64,000 nt of DNA from Sorghum bicolor. Its lineage: Eukaryota > Streptophyta > Magnoliopsida > Poales > Poaceae. The notes under the pieces were generated by a model that was not told where the DNA came from, ran no database searches, and was given only the letters and a program-made list of their open reading frames with translations. The position numbers and the translations under genes are program-made. Positions 10,941-21,500 of the stretch are shown here, one piece after another (position 1 is the first letter of the stretch; every line of letters starts with the position of its first letter). Location: positions 14,687,344 to 14,751,343 of the forward strand of contig NC_012877.2 in assembly GCF_000003195.3 (NCBI RefSeq), written 5' to 3'.

Positions 10941-12383
10941 TGTTGACACTTCTAACACTACTTAAGCTAAGTTGTCATCCCTAGCATGGCTTCAGAAGTG
11001 TGGTATAAAAACTGTCCACTAATAAAATAAGTATAAGATCCGTAAGCGTACATATTAAATACCATCATAGCATTTCACCGAGAAGTATTCCAGCTATCAT
11101 TATTTATATTTAGCTCGAGGGAAAGAACTAAGGACTTAAACAATGAGATCACCCTACAAAACATGACTACTTATGAGTGATTGGGTTGCATCATCACATA
11201 CTTGGTAGAAGTGTAAACCATGAAAGATATATGATATAAAATATAGAAGCCCAGGGAATATAGAGACTAGATATAGACTACTCAGCTTAATATTAGGCAG
11301 ACATCCGATTAGTTCAAGAGATAGAAAATCCTACGTAGTTCTAATTTATCAAGTCATTCATCTATCCTAATACTACACTATCATATATAGCACAAACGAC
11401 TCTTCATTTATAAAAAGCCAAGATAGAGCTGGACTTCCTATGCAACTGTGGTTCTACATGTCCTACCAACAGGGGATGGAGTACAAAGGACTCAACGGAA
11501 CTGTCACTTCTGCGATCTACCATGCAACCTGGCTAATAGGGTGTAATTGCAGATAAACGGCATCTAAGCACCATGCTTACATGACATCTATCACCTAACT
11601 CTCCCGTGAAGAGGGCTAAGCGCTTTGCAAACATATACATAAACTTATTATCAGTCATAACCACACCAAATGTAGAACTAGAATAAACTAGGAACATATT
11701 AAATAGAAACATAAGGATATTTAGAATAAAGTCAAAAGAGAGAAAAAAGATGAGACCGATCTCTGATGATGAAGATCCAAAAATTTCAAGCACAGGCGCC
11801 TGACTCTTCCTCTATCTAATATAATCCTATGTATAAGATGAAGATTAGGAGTAGCTAATCTATCTCTAATCCCTGGCTCTAATGGATCCCTTTAATTCTC
11901 AGATGAGAATAAAAATATAATTCTATTTTCTCTCTCAATTCTGAGCTCTCCTCCAAGACGGGTCAGGCTTGTATTTATAGCCCTTGGATCAAACCGACCT
12001 AATCGTGCGCTTAAGATTAATCCTCAAAGTCGGTGGAGGTAGGATCCACGAGGTAGAACCTAATTGGTTCTTACCCCTAGCGGCCGCCCCTGCCCCCCTG
12101 GGCGCCCATCCCTACCCTATGGTAGGTGGGCCCTAGCTTTCAGGGCACGTCTTCCCAAGTCTTCTAGTGTCTTTTGGAGTTGACATTCAGGTCTTCTCTC
12201 TATGTAAATCTTACATGTGGACCTTCTTTTGTTATTATTCTGATATCCCATACATAAACAGACATTCACCAAAACTTGGGGAAAATTGTCCGTAAAAACC
12301 TTAAGCCTATGGTGATGTTCAGTTTTTATCCCCTTTCTTCTCCTTGGTTGACATATAATTTTGATGGTTAATAACAGTCAACA
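10941..12383 (-). mobile_element. 3' LTR of Athila-like element E5
   Basis: The LTR begins TGTTGACACT and ends CAGTCAACA. It is followed at once by a C-run whose minus strand is a polypurine tract, so it is the 3' LTR of a minus-strand element. U5-side motifs shared with the E2-E4 LTRs are a CGTAAGCGTAC/GCAAGCGCAC block near 11040 and GTATTCCAG...TTATATTT after it. A TATA box on the minus strand is at 11971-11980, and a GC-rich U3 block with GGGCGCCC is at about 12080-12112. The left target duplication is probably CCCTG (10936-10940); the right copy was not found. Confidence 0.75.
11971..11980 (-). promoter_or_regulatory. TATA box of the E5 LTR
   Basis: The plus strand reads GTATTTATAG, that is CTATAAATAC on the minus strand, at the expected U3/R position and identical to the core of the neighbouring plus-strand LTR. 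Confidence 0.55.
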
Positions 12384-12398
12384 AAGTCCCCCAACTTA
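12384..12398 (-). promoter_or_regulatory. Polypurine tract of E5
   Basis: The minus strand reads TAAGTTGGGGGACTT and abuts the LTR. Equivalent tracts flank E2 (31270) and E4 (48738). Confidence 0.7.
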
Positions 12399-14195
12399 AA
12401 TTTTGCTCGTCCCTGAGCAAACAAATACAAAGGATGGACCAGGAGTTGCTACAATGCCTTCACACTTCACAAGTACACATGCTTTAAATAAGAACTCATC
12501 CCTAGACTAGAGTGAACTATCATAACTTCCAAACTTATGTTTCTTCCAACCATGGGACTTTTACCTATACTTGGGTCTTGAGCAGTTGAAAGACAGAACA
12601 GTTAAGTCAAGCACTATTGTCTCATGCTCTATTGTTCTACCTATGTCTTGGAGTTTTTAAAATTTTCAAAATAAAACTCAGAGTTCTTTATTATGATTCT
12701 TTCAAGTCTCTCATTATGTGGTATTTTTGGATCCTCTCTAAGGCATTGAAAGGAGTAATGCCTTATCTCTTGCTCTCAAGATATGTAGTATTTATGGCAC
12801 TAGGCATTTATATAGCTTCACTCTTTCTCACCCTATATCTAATAAAGCTTATGTGGAGCTCATAGGTGTGGAGATAACTAATGCATTGGGTCTGATCGAA
12901 CCATGGATCCAAATGAACTCACCACATAACCAACTGGTTTGTGCATGTGTGGTTTTATATGTGGATGCTAAACTAAAGAATATTTGTGGAAGGAAAAGGG
13001 GTGCAAAATAATTCTAATGCTCCTTTACTTGAAATGAGCCCTCTAACTTTGAACCTGAAATTTTGATAATAAACTTGGGCTCATAAATCTTTCTTTCTTT
13101 CATGGAACTTTTGTCCAAGAATTTTATTGCAGCCCAACAATTCTTTTTGTAACAAATATTTTGTAGAGGAATAAAAGATAAAACTTGGAGCATTGAACTT
13201 AAGATAATTGGCTAGCAAATAAGCAAGGGAAATATTTTTGGTGTTCACTCTCAGTGTAAGAGTGGAACATTTTTGGATAGGTGAATATGGACTATTTATG
13301 TGGTGCGTGCTTCTAGAGTAGAAGCAGCAAAATGGTGAACATGAGTGTTTGTGATATCGGGATTAGTCACATGATGAGTTCCTAAGGGTCAACACAGCTC
13401 GAGCAAACACAAAGCCCTACATATATGTGGAGGCTTCCTATTCTAAAATATGGCTGTGGTAGAAATTTTATACTCTCTATTATACATAGACCTCATCATG
13501 AAGCATTTTAATTTTCTTAAGATAAATCTCTAGAATTTAGTAGCACTAGGAACATGATAAACAACAACTCAGACTATATCATATCATATTCATCAACTAC
13601 CTAGACTTAGTTTAAGCATATGCTCCCATAGGTTTGAAGAGTAGAGTAAATTCAGTTGTCTAATAGTATATCTAATCCTTGGAAGGATTCAAATTTAAAA
13701 CTAGGTACTTGAAAAGGATTATGACATAGCAACTATTCATCATTTCCATCATGCATTCTTCATCTCTACATATTTTATTTATAGCAAACTTAACAGAAAA
13801 AGAAAGCTATATTACACACTCTTTTTATTTGGTTTTCATTTTTAAGCAAACTCAAACTTAAACAAATTAAATAGCAAATATTTATTTGGTTTTCTAAATT
13901 TATAATTGAATAACAAGAAAGGAAATAAATCGAAATAAAGGGAAAAGAAAACTTACCTTGATAATTGGGTCCTCCCCCAAGCTAGTCTTCTTTTGGGATC
14001 TATAGGAACGCAAAGATATCACTTAAAGTGTTGTTGGCTTGGTCTTGCCCTTCTTGAATAGAGGTCAATGTCTGAGTGGCGTTTTGGTTCCACTGACGCT
14101 GGTCATTCCAATTCTGCTCGTTGTGAGCAAGAGAGGTGTGGACGTAGTTTTGGAATGCCATTTGTTCATGGTAATGCTGCTCAAAGTCTTATTCC
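12399..14195 (-). other. 3' noncoding region of E5
   Basis: AT-rich sequence without credible genes. It is homologous in order to E2 31285-32350 and E4 48753-50460: TTGCTCGTCCCTGAGCAAA-type block, GAAAGACAGAACAGTTAAGTC, TTTTCAAAATAAAACT, AACTACCTAGACTTAG and finally CCTCCCCCAAGCTAG. The conserved blocks across three separate elements suggest a shared 3' untranslated region. Confidence 0.6.
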
Positions 14196-15530
14196 TCATC
14201 GTCTGTCCTTTCTCCAGGTACTGAATGAATACCTTGGTGCTTCTCCGAAGGGACCTTCTCCTATAGGGACGAATTGTAGTGGTTGGTAGTACCCATATGG
14301 ATGGTAGGCTGGATGGAACGGGGGATACATCCTAGGGTTCAGTGCACAGTGCTGGTGTGCCTGCCATTCATCATAGCTAGTGTGCGTCTGTGCTTCATGA
14401 GTGGGGTCAATGCTGAGCCATACTGGCTCATGTTGATGAGCAAACCTCTCAGAGGCTATCCTTTGAGGTGTCCTCTCAGAAGTCTCTCCCTGAGCTCCTC
14501 TCCTGTTCATCGGTCGTGCCTAAAACTCAATGTGCAGAGTTTGGACAGAATATAATGCCATCTCTGGGTTAGGTAATCAGATCTTGGCGTTCCCATATGT
14601 CATGTATAAATCCACTTTTATTTTCTTCACAAGGTGCGCATGATTAAAATGTTCATACCCATAAATTTGTCTTTGTGTATCAATAAAATCCAATGAGGCA
14701 CCTTCAATTAATTTGAGCTTAAAACCTAAGTAAGTAACAATGGAACAAATTGCCACATCTCCTACTTTATAATCAGGAATGCTTAACCAGTGATCTACTA
14801 AAGCATGGATAGGTGACACTCTTATTTTCTTAACTGCTGCATAAATTAACTGTAAATCTATGGCTCTAATTTTACTAGCATCATCTCGAGGGAAGAAAGC
14901 TATACCTAACCACTTGTGCAAGAACCTAAGTGTAGGGTGCTCTATGTCCCAAGTACGATTGCCATGGAAGAAAGGCTCGTTAGAAATTTCAATCCAAAAT
15001 TTATGGGTGTCAAAATCTTTTAAGGCTTTTGTTAAATCTAAACGTGCATTTGAAGGAAAGCCTAAAAGATCGCTAAGAACTCTCCATGTTAGACAGAATT
15101 CTTGGGTAAACAATCTAAAATAAACTCCTATCTGGGTGAGTTGAAAGGTGCAAAGGAATTCTATGGTTAAAAGCTTGGACCCTAACTCAGTAATAGATGC
15201 GAAAGAACTCCAACCAAGAAACTAGAAAATAGTATCGAGTTTAGTTGCCATACCTATTTCGTAGAGGAACACTTCATCCAAGACCGGTGTGTGGACAAAG
15301 CTCCTACTATTCAGTTTGTTGTAGATGTTCTTTTCTCTCGCATCCCTCAAGGCAAGGTGTGTTGTCATGAGGAGAACCCTTTGTGGTCCAACAGAGGAAG
15401 ATGGTGGCTGAGGGTCAGTGGGAGGATCGGTGCTGATGTCGAAGCCAGCCCTCGATGAGGCATACCGAGATGAGCTCCTTGTGGTCCTTCATGTGACCTT
15501 GTTGGCGATTCCCTTTACTCAGCTCTTCAT
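14196..15530 (-). pseudogene. ATHILA ORF-1-like protein gene of E5, broken by nonsense codons
   Basis: One reading frame runs from an ATG at 15530 to about 14196. Recognisable segments of the ATHILA ORF-1 family (PF03078) are ELGSKLLTIEFLCTF, a LTWRVLSDLLGF block and WLGIAFFPRDDASKIRAIDL followed by LIYAAVKKIRVSPIHALV; the N-terminus is basic and Ser/Arg-rich. The frame is never shifted but is cut by TGA codons near 15520, 15490 and 14530 and TAG/TGA codons near 15220 and 14577. Most need a single C-to-T change in CGA or CAG. The role is unknown; in Athila elements this ORF replaces an env-like gene. An AG splice acceptor sits one base before the ATG and a TATA box lies ~390 bp upstream, so the gene may have its own spliced transcript. 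Confidence 0.75.
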
Positions 15531-15531
15531 C

Positions 15532-15537
15532 CTGCAA
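15532..15537 (-). promoter_or_regulatory. Probable 3' splice site just before the ORF-1 start codon
   Basis: The minus strand reads a T-rich stretch, then TTGCAG, then G and the ATG at 15530. The upstream 390 bp contain no open frame, consistent with a 5' UTR intron. The donor could not be fixed. Confidence 0.5.
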
Positions 15538-15918
15538 CAAATGCTTATAGACAAAAACAACACTAGTGCAAGGGGTTAGTCAAAGGTTACAAGTCAGCCG
15601 TCTCAGGTCAGTCGTTGTTTCAAAATTGAGTCTTGTTGCTAGTTTGAATTTCGACAGAACCTCCCCTTGATTTTAGATTTCTTAGTTTCTAGTTGGATCA
15701 CACTTCCACTAATTTGTCTATGGAATTCTTTGCAGCACTACCCCTCTTTCACTAGCCCTTGAGCTCTTGCTCACTCTCCTTGATTCACACCCTCTTCTCT
15801 CTTCTTTTTGTGCTCTCCTTCTCTCCCAAACTCTCTCTGGACTGCTAGAGGCCGAGAGCTTAGTGTTTGTCTATTGAAACTACTTGTGTGTGGTGTGTGG
15901 AAGTTAAGGGAGGAAGGG

Positions 15919-15927
15919 CTTTTATAG
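15919..15927 (-). promoter_or_regulatory. Internal TATA box upstream of the E5 ORF-1 gene
   Basis: The minus strand reads CTATAAAAG, preceded by a GC-rich block (about 15935-15975, with GGCGGGCACCC on the plus strand) and followed by a long GAGA-rich leader (15770-15850) typical of plant 5' UTRs. It lies inside the element, 3.5 kb from the LTR promoter. Confidence 0.5.
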
Positions 15928-16169
15928 AGGAGGAGGTGGTCGGGCGGGCACCCAAAGAAGGTGGGGCGGCTGCTCATGTGCTGGCTGCTCTCCCACTCAA
16001 ATTTTGTGGCTGCCATCTTTGCTTATTGTTAAGCAAAGTGAGTAGAAGTTTGGTGGATTTGGCCAGTGGAAAAGAGGAAGATGAGTGGAGGAGAGTAGGT
16101 GGTGATGTGATGTATAACAGGTGAGGTCTATGACATGTGGGACCCATGGTGGTAGACCCCCCATGTAAG

Positions 16170-16171
<2 letters not shown>

Positions 16172-16206
<35 letters not shown>
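16172..16206. repeat. (AT)n microsatellite
   Basis: An uninterrupted run of about 17 AT dinucleotides lies in the noncoding part of E5 between protease and ORF-1. ORFs reading through it are artefacts. Confidence 0.95.
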
Positions 16207-16208
<2 letters not shown>

Positions 16209-16460
16209 GCAACAATTAAAAATGAGAATAAGCTAACAATAAATATATAAACTAAATCAATCTTTTTATGCCACCACAATAAATATTTTTAATGGGTTGT
16301 TACACAATAGAAAAATTATTTATATGGGGCGTAGAATTTTTATAATGTAATGCTGTAAAGTAATATTTATAAACTGAAAAGTAAGTGTGGGTAAATAACG
16401 AGTTACCTTTCGGCGAGGGTTCAAAGTTTAACATCCTTCGAACTGGACCTTCCAAATTAT

Positions 16461-16952
16461 TTATTCCGCTGATGATTCTAGAGTGGGTGACTCTGGTGAT
16501 TCTTTTGGCTTGTCTTGATCTACCATCTTTGTACAAGAGTTGAGCTCTTGTTTTGGCTTGAATGTGAACTGCTCTTCTTGACCGTTGATGGTGAATTTGA
16601 TAGATCCTTTCCCAACATCAATGTGTGCATTGGTGGTGCTCAAAAGTGGTCTCCCAAGAATGAGTGACATTCTTGAGTCTAGATACATATCTAGTACTAC
16701 AAAGTCTATTGGTACGAAGAAGTCTCTTATCTTGACTGGAATATTTTCAGTGATGCCCAATGGATATCGGACTGATTGATCGACCAACTAAAGACACATT
16801 GATGTTGGCTCAAGTGCAGTGTGATTAAGCTTTTAGTAGATAGAAGCGGGCATCTTACTGACACTTGCTCTAAGGTCACAGAGTGCATGGTTGAAATGCT
16901 GATCTCCAATTGTACATTCGATGGTCGGACATCCCAAATCCTTTTTCTTCAC
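16461..16952 (-). pseudogene. Athila-like protease region of E5
   Basis: Read on the minus strand from 16952, the frame gives a KKKDLGCPTIECTIG segment, then CDLRASVSKMPASIY at the catalytic loop, VDQSVRYPLGI, PVKIRDFFVPIDFVVLDM and LILGRPLLSTTNAHID. This is the retropepsin-like protease block of Athila gag-pro. The catalytic Asp is present, but the following Gly is Arg (CDLGAS expected). Two in-frame stops lie at about 16830 (TAA) and 16795 (TAG). The frame is continuous with the gag at 28826-29091 across E1. It ends in SSAE and a stop at 16461 with no pol behind it. Confidence 0.75.
16948..16952. repeat. TSD TTCAC, left copy of E1
   Basis: TTCAC precedes TGTCGACGAA and recurs at 28826-28830 after TACCCCCACA. 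Confidence 0.95.
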
Positions 16953-17412
16953 TGTCGACGAAAGCTAGTCGGCAGTCTACCTTGGGGTATACCCACGGTA
17001 GTAGTTTATCGGTAGACGGTGCGCAAACTACGAACTCGGTGGTGACGCAAGACACGGACAAGCTTTTTATCCAGGTTCGGCCGCCGAGTTGGCGTAATAC
17101 CTACGTCCTGCGTCTGGTTGTATTGATTTGTGTTGAGAGAATACGATGTCCTAGGGGGGTCCCTTGCCCCTCCTTATATAGTCTGGAGGGCAGGGTTACA
17201 GATCTGGAAACTAATCCTAGTTGGTTACAATTGCCATGGATAATTCGATGTCAATTCCTATTCTAACCGACTAGAATCCTGCTTGATCTCCACATCTTGT
17301 TTCCTTGTGCGAAACTCCAGGTTGTCGGATCAAGCCTTGAACTCGTCTCGTAATGGACCAAGCCTCCTGGCCGAAGTCTAGCCGTAAGGGTATAGGGGTT
17401 TATACCCCCACA
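16953..17412 (-). mobile_element. E1 3' LTR
   Basis: It starts TGTCGACGAA and ends ACCCCCACA. It differs from 28366-28825 only at AGTTGG/AGTCGG and TTGTGCG/TTGCGCG by my reading. The TATA box is at 17174-17180 on the minus strand. Confidence 0.95.
17174..17180 (-). promoter_or_regulatory. TATA box in the E1 3' LTR
   Basis: The minus strand reads ACTATATAAGGAGGGG; the same sequence is at 28587-28593 in the 5' LTR, where it would start the genomic RNA. Confidence 0.6.
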
Positions 17413-17426
17413 GCTAGTCCCCGAGC
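17413..17426 (-). promoter_or_regulatory. Polypurine tract of E1
   Basis: The minus strand reads GCTCGGGGACTAGC and abuts the 3' LTR, the place where plus-strand DNA synthesis is primed. Its core CTCGGGGACT recurs seven more times in the next 720 bp. Confidence 0.65.
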
Positions 17427-18145
17427 ACCATGTATTGTGATGTAACACGCCGTCTTGAGCTTCTTCGATCAGTGTGGCTTGACGTCTTCAATAAGCAGGA
17501 AAGTCGCCCGAACAGTTGCAACGGTATTTTGACCAACTCAAAAGACAGTTGATCAACATTGACATCGAAGAAGCAGGTTGTTTGAAGAATGCATGGTGCT
17601 CTTAAAAAAATTTCTTTCCTGGTGAAGTGTGCCCACTTTACCTTTTTGAAAGGCATAAACATCAAAAAAGCAAGCAAATTCACCACTAGGTGAAGTGTGC
17701 CCACTTAGTCCCCGAGCCTGGCAGTAGGTGACGTAGGCACGTGGTGCCAGGGTCAAAAGAAAATTCCCCAAATTAGTTTTGAGACTGAGATGCATCGCTA
17801 GATGCATCGTACCGATGTAGTCCCCGAGCTTGCTGGAAGGCGAAGTATGAGCCTTGTAGCAAGGTCAAAAGTGAATTTACCAGTCCCCGAGCATGTCATG
17901 CTCGTCTGCAATTATATGTGTGCTCCTTGGAATTATATGTTGCTATACCGTACGACCAGTCCCCGAGCGTCGAGTGCTCGGTGGTCGGTGCATGCTTTAA
18001 AGCTTTGAGCTGATAGACTGGGCGACCAGTCCCCGAGCGTCGAGTGCTCGGTGGTCGGTGCAGTCCTTGAAGTTCCGAGCTGATAGACTGGGCGACCAGT
18101 CCCCGAGCGTCGAGTGCTCGGTGGTCGGTGCAGTCCCCGGATTGT
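17416..18145 (+). repeat. Array of AGTCCCCGAGC (PPT-like) motifs
   Basis: Exact AGTCCCCGAGC occurs at 17416, 17707, 17819, 17882, 17958, 18028 and 18098, with a variant (AGTCCCCGG) at 18132. Each is the complement of the polypurine-tract core. The last copies are part of ~70 bp tandem repeats. The region has no coding potential and lies between the 3' LTR and the promoter of the antisense gene. Confidence 0.85.
17953..18145 (+). repeat. ~70 bp tandem repeat, nearly three units
   Basis: Units start at 17953, 18024 and 18094 with GACCAGTCCCCGAGCGTCG, then AGTGCTCGGTGGTCGGTGCA. The first two end in GAGCTGATAGACTGGGC and the third is partial. The second and third units are almost identical. Confidence 0.9.
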
Positions 18146-18426
18146 TGACTCACTGGCGTATGTGTCTTCTTATTTTTGAAAAGATCTTTCCAGTTAAAGT
18201 TGACGTGACGAGGCCTCCTGACGGGGTGTCAGACGGATGCATGAAAAGTTGCGCCTGACAACTGTACAGCCGCCCTTTGCATGGTTTGAGAAAAGGAAAC
18301 CATCAATTGGTACGAAAACTCCGCCGCATTAATTGTCTATAATCATTGTAAACCGAAACGCCGCGTCCGCTGCATGGCCTGCCCACTTCCCGAGAATACA
18401 GGAAGTGGGAGAGGTGGAGTTGCGGG

Positions 18427-18434
18427 CTATAAGA
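18427..18434 (+). promoter_or_regulatory. Promoter (TATA) of the E1 antisense gene
   Basis: CTATAAGA lies 112-119 bp before the ATG at 18546 and is followed by a CT-rich leader with TCATCTCCTCCAATCTCC, typical of a plant 5' UTR. It points on the plus strand, against the LTR promoter. Confidence 0.65.
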
Positions 18435-18545
18435 GCCTAATAGTTCCACCTGTACCGCTTACCCTGCCATTGCCTTCAAACCTTCCGCTCTCATCTCCTC
18501 CAATCTCCTGCATCTTCCTAACTCAAGCCCACATTCGCACCTCTA

Positions 18546-21500
18546 ATGGCGAAGAGCGACTCCAGGAAGAGGGCCGAACTGATGGCCAAGGAGTGGAAGA
18601 AGTCTCGCAGCACCACAAAATCTCTTGGTGACCTCGTCGATATGGGGCTTCTGCACGGCCCGGAGCTCGGCGGCTGGAGGGCACCGGAGGGGGAGAGCTA
18701 CCCCGACCCTCGCGCCGGTGAGATCGTCGTATTTGAAGATTTCATTAAGAGGGGTTTTGGTGTTCCTGTTCATCCTTTTCTTCAAGGTCTTCTTTTGTAT
18801 TATGAGATCGGGATTTGCAATCTGCACCCGAACTCGATTCTCCTTATTTCCACCTTTATCCACCTGTGCGAGGCCTATGTTGGCATAGAGCCGCACTTCG
18901 ATCTTTTTTGGTATCTTTTCTGCTTGAGGAAGAAGGGAGCAGTTGGAGGCTCCAAGGTTGCAGGTGGAGTATACCTCAACCTTCGTGATGGAATGAAGAA
19001 TCGCTACCTGCACTGCCCATGGAACACTTCCTTGACCGAATGGTACAGGAAGTGGTTCTACATCAGGGAGGAACCGGGCAGCTCCACGTTCTGCGACGTG
19101 GGATACATTCCTGAGAGGAGGACGAGCTGGACCGACCGCCCGGAGTTCGACGGTCCAGTGGCGGATCTCATGAAGCTGATCGACTGGTCGCGCCTGGACG
19201 GGCTTGGCGTGGTCGGCAACTTCATTTGCCGCCGGGTGATGCCCTGCCAGAAGAGGGTACACTCGGCGTACGAGTATGCCGGAAGCGCGGACCCGACCAG
19301 GATGCGGCCGGAGATCTTGGAGAAAGCGGAGGTACAACAGCTGTTGAATGAGCTGTTTAACTTCGCGGATGGGGGCTTCATCCGTGGCAGTGATCGGGTG
19401 CAAGCCTTCAAGTTAGGACGACCAGCACCAAAGGTATGTAGCAGATTCTGTTTTAGCATTCGTGTATCGTCTGCAGTTGACTCATCTCTGTTGCTTTTGC
19501 AGATCGGCGATGTCGACCGGTGCACAGTGTATGTATCACTGGCACCGGGGATGGAAAATCCTGCGGGAGAGGTCCCGCCAGAGGAGGACGCTGCTCGGTG
19601 TACTCATTACACCAGCAGTGAGGAAGACCAAGCCCGCCCCGTCCCGACCTCCGAGGAGAGGGTAGCGGGGAAAAGGCCATTGCCGTCAGATCCCTTGCCG
19701 ACACCGGAGCTGCCGGCAGATCTACCGGCGGAGAGCAGCCAAGCACCGAAGCGTCGTCGGCTCGTGCGGATCGTCGACGACGACGACGACGAGGAGGCTG
19801 CGCCGTCGTTGGTCCGACGGCCTCGGAGCCGCCCAGACAATGCGCCGGTCGCCACTGATCGAGTGGCCAGCGGCGCCGCTGCCCCGCAAGCTGTCGAGAT
19901 GGGGGCACAGGTGCCGACCGGCCGGGCGAGGAGGAGGTTCACCGCGACCCACCGTCGGTCAGACCTGTAAGTGTTCGACTTACGTATTTTGGACTCCTCT
20001 TTGACTTTTTTTTTTTGAAATTTAACTTTTGTTCCTGTAGTGCGGCATCGGATGTCGACCCCGGCCAAACTGCCAGCCAGGGAACGGGCGAGCCTGCCCG
20101 CGGTTCTGGGGATGCGGCCCCCCAGACCATAGAGCAGCCAACAGCTGCAGTCGCGCCTGGGAGCACCGAGGGGCTCCCGAGCGCGGCACCGACTACGACA
20201 AGCAGCCCGACCAGGGCTGGAGAGGCTCCCCCAACGGACTCCTCAGAGAAGGGAAGATCTCCGACCGCTCCTCCTGCCGGGGGGAGTGAAGTCCCCACGC
20301 CGACCCGAGCAGGAGCCTCTTCGGCTGCGGGCTCCCCAGGTCTGGTCCAAGGGCCAGTAATACCTGGGACCACCACCGGGGGTGACGCAGCACAGGAGGA
20401 GGAAACCCGGGCGGCCTCCGATGATGAGGTGGAAGAGATTGAAGGTCGTCCCCGTGATGGCCGCCAACACGTGTATGTGTGGCGCCAACGCGGGGATCAC
20501 TTTATCGGGCATGAGGAGCTCGCCGAGACCGAAGAGGCCGCCAGGGTGGAGCGCGCGGCCAAGCGCCTCGTCGACGAAGTCAAGGTAAGCGGCTTTTTGT
20601 ACTGCTGTACATTCTATACCTTGTCTTGCATGGTCGTTATATGCTTGCTTTGTAGGGCGCAATGAAAACGGCGAAGTACCGGAAACGGTGCTTTGACCAG
20701 ATAGAAGGCGTCATGGCCGAGAACAAGGCCCTTGCCGCGGAGGTAGACCGGTTGCGGTCGGAGGTCGGGGAGAAGGTGGCCGAGATGAGTGCCGAAAAGG
20801 AGCGTCGTCTCGACCTCACTCGTCGTTTGGCCGATCAGTACCGGCTGCAAGAAGGTTAGTCACACGCTCCGAGCAGCTTTGCGTACTTGTATAGTTTGCT
20901 TTGCTGACCCTTTTATGATTCACGCAGATTTGGAGGAGGAGGTGGCGCGCCTCCGACAAGAGAAGGAGCAGCTCAGCCAACAGCTCGCCGGTGCGCTGGA
21001 GTCCGGGCGGCGAGCAGGAGAGGAATTGGGTCGAAAAGACCGGGAGCTATCTGGTAATGGGTGCCGCCTTGTTGGTTGCTGCCTGCCCCTTTGTTTGTTT
21101 GGTATGCCGAAAATAACGCTTCGTTTCATTTGCAGTGCTCAAGGTGAACGCCAAAAAGCACCTGGATGATCTGATCAAGGACCGGGACTCCTGGAAGGTC
21201 AACTGCTGCAGGATCTGGAAAGGAGTGTCCCCGGTCCTAGACCTGATCAGTCCCGAGCTCCCGGAGAGCCAGCCCCGCGCGCCGCAGTTGACCCCGGTCG
21301 AGAAGGCGCAACGGGCGTGGGACTGGCTCCAGCAGTTTGTGAAGGACGCCGGGGAGTTTGCCGACGCGCACGTCCTCAGCATGGTGCGCGCCCACTACCC
21401 CCTGGTCGACTTGAGCAGGCTGGAGAAGGGGTACCCGAAGGAAGACGGCCCACAGGAAGCGGACGAGCTTCGGGGTGGTCTGCTGGACTTGTCGTCGACA

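Noticed and set aside
15974..16279. Minus-strand ORFs with Tyr-Ile repeats
   Set aside because: They read through the (AT)n microsatellite and have no independent support.
16910..17266. ORFs within the E1 LTRs (also 28335-28679 and the minus-strand twins)
   Set aside because: They occur in both LTRs because the LTRs are copies, cross the LTR edges, and have no protein family signature.
17953..18145. CRISPR-like array
   Set aside because: Repeats of ~70 bp are direct and adjacent without unique spacers, in plant retrotransposon DNA.
18543..19403. 286-codon minus-strand ORF opposite exon 1 of the E1 antisense gene
   Set aside because: It is a GC-rich shadow. The plus-strand frame has the PF04195 block, splice sites and promoter; this one has none.
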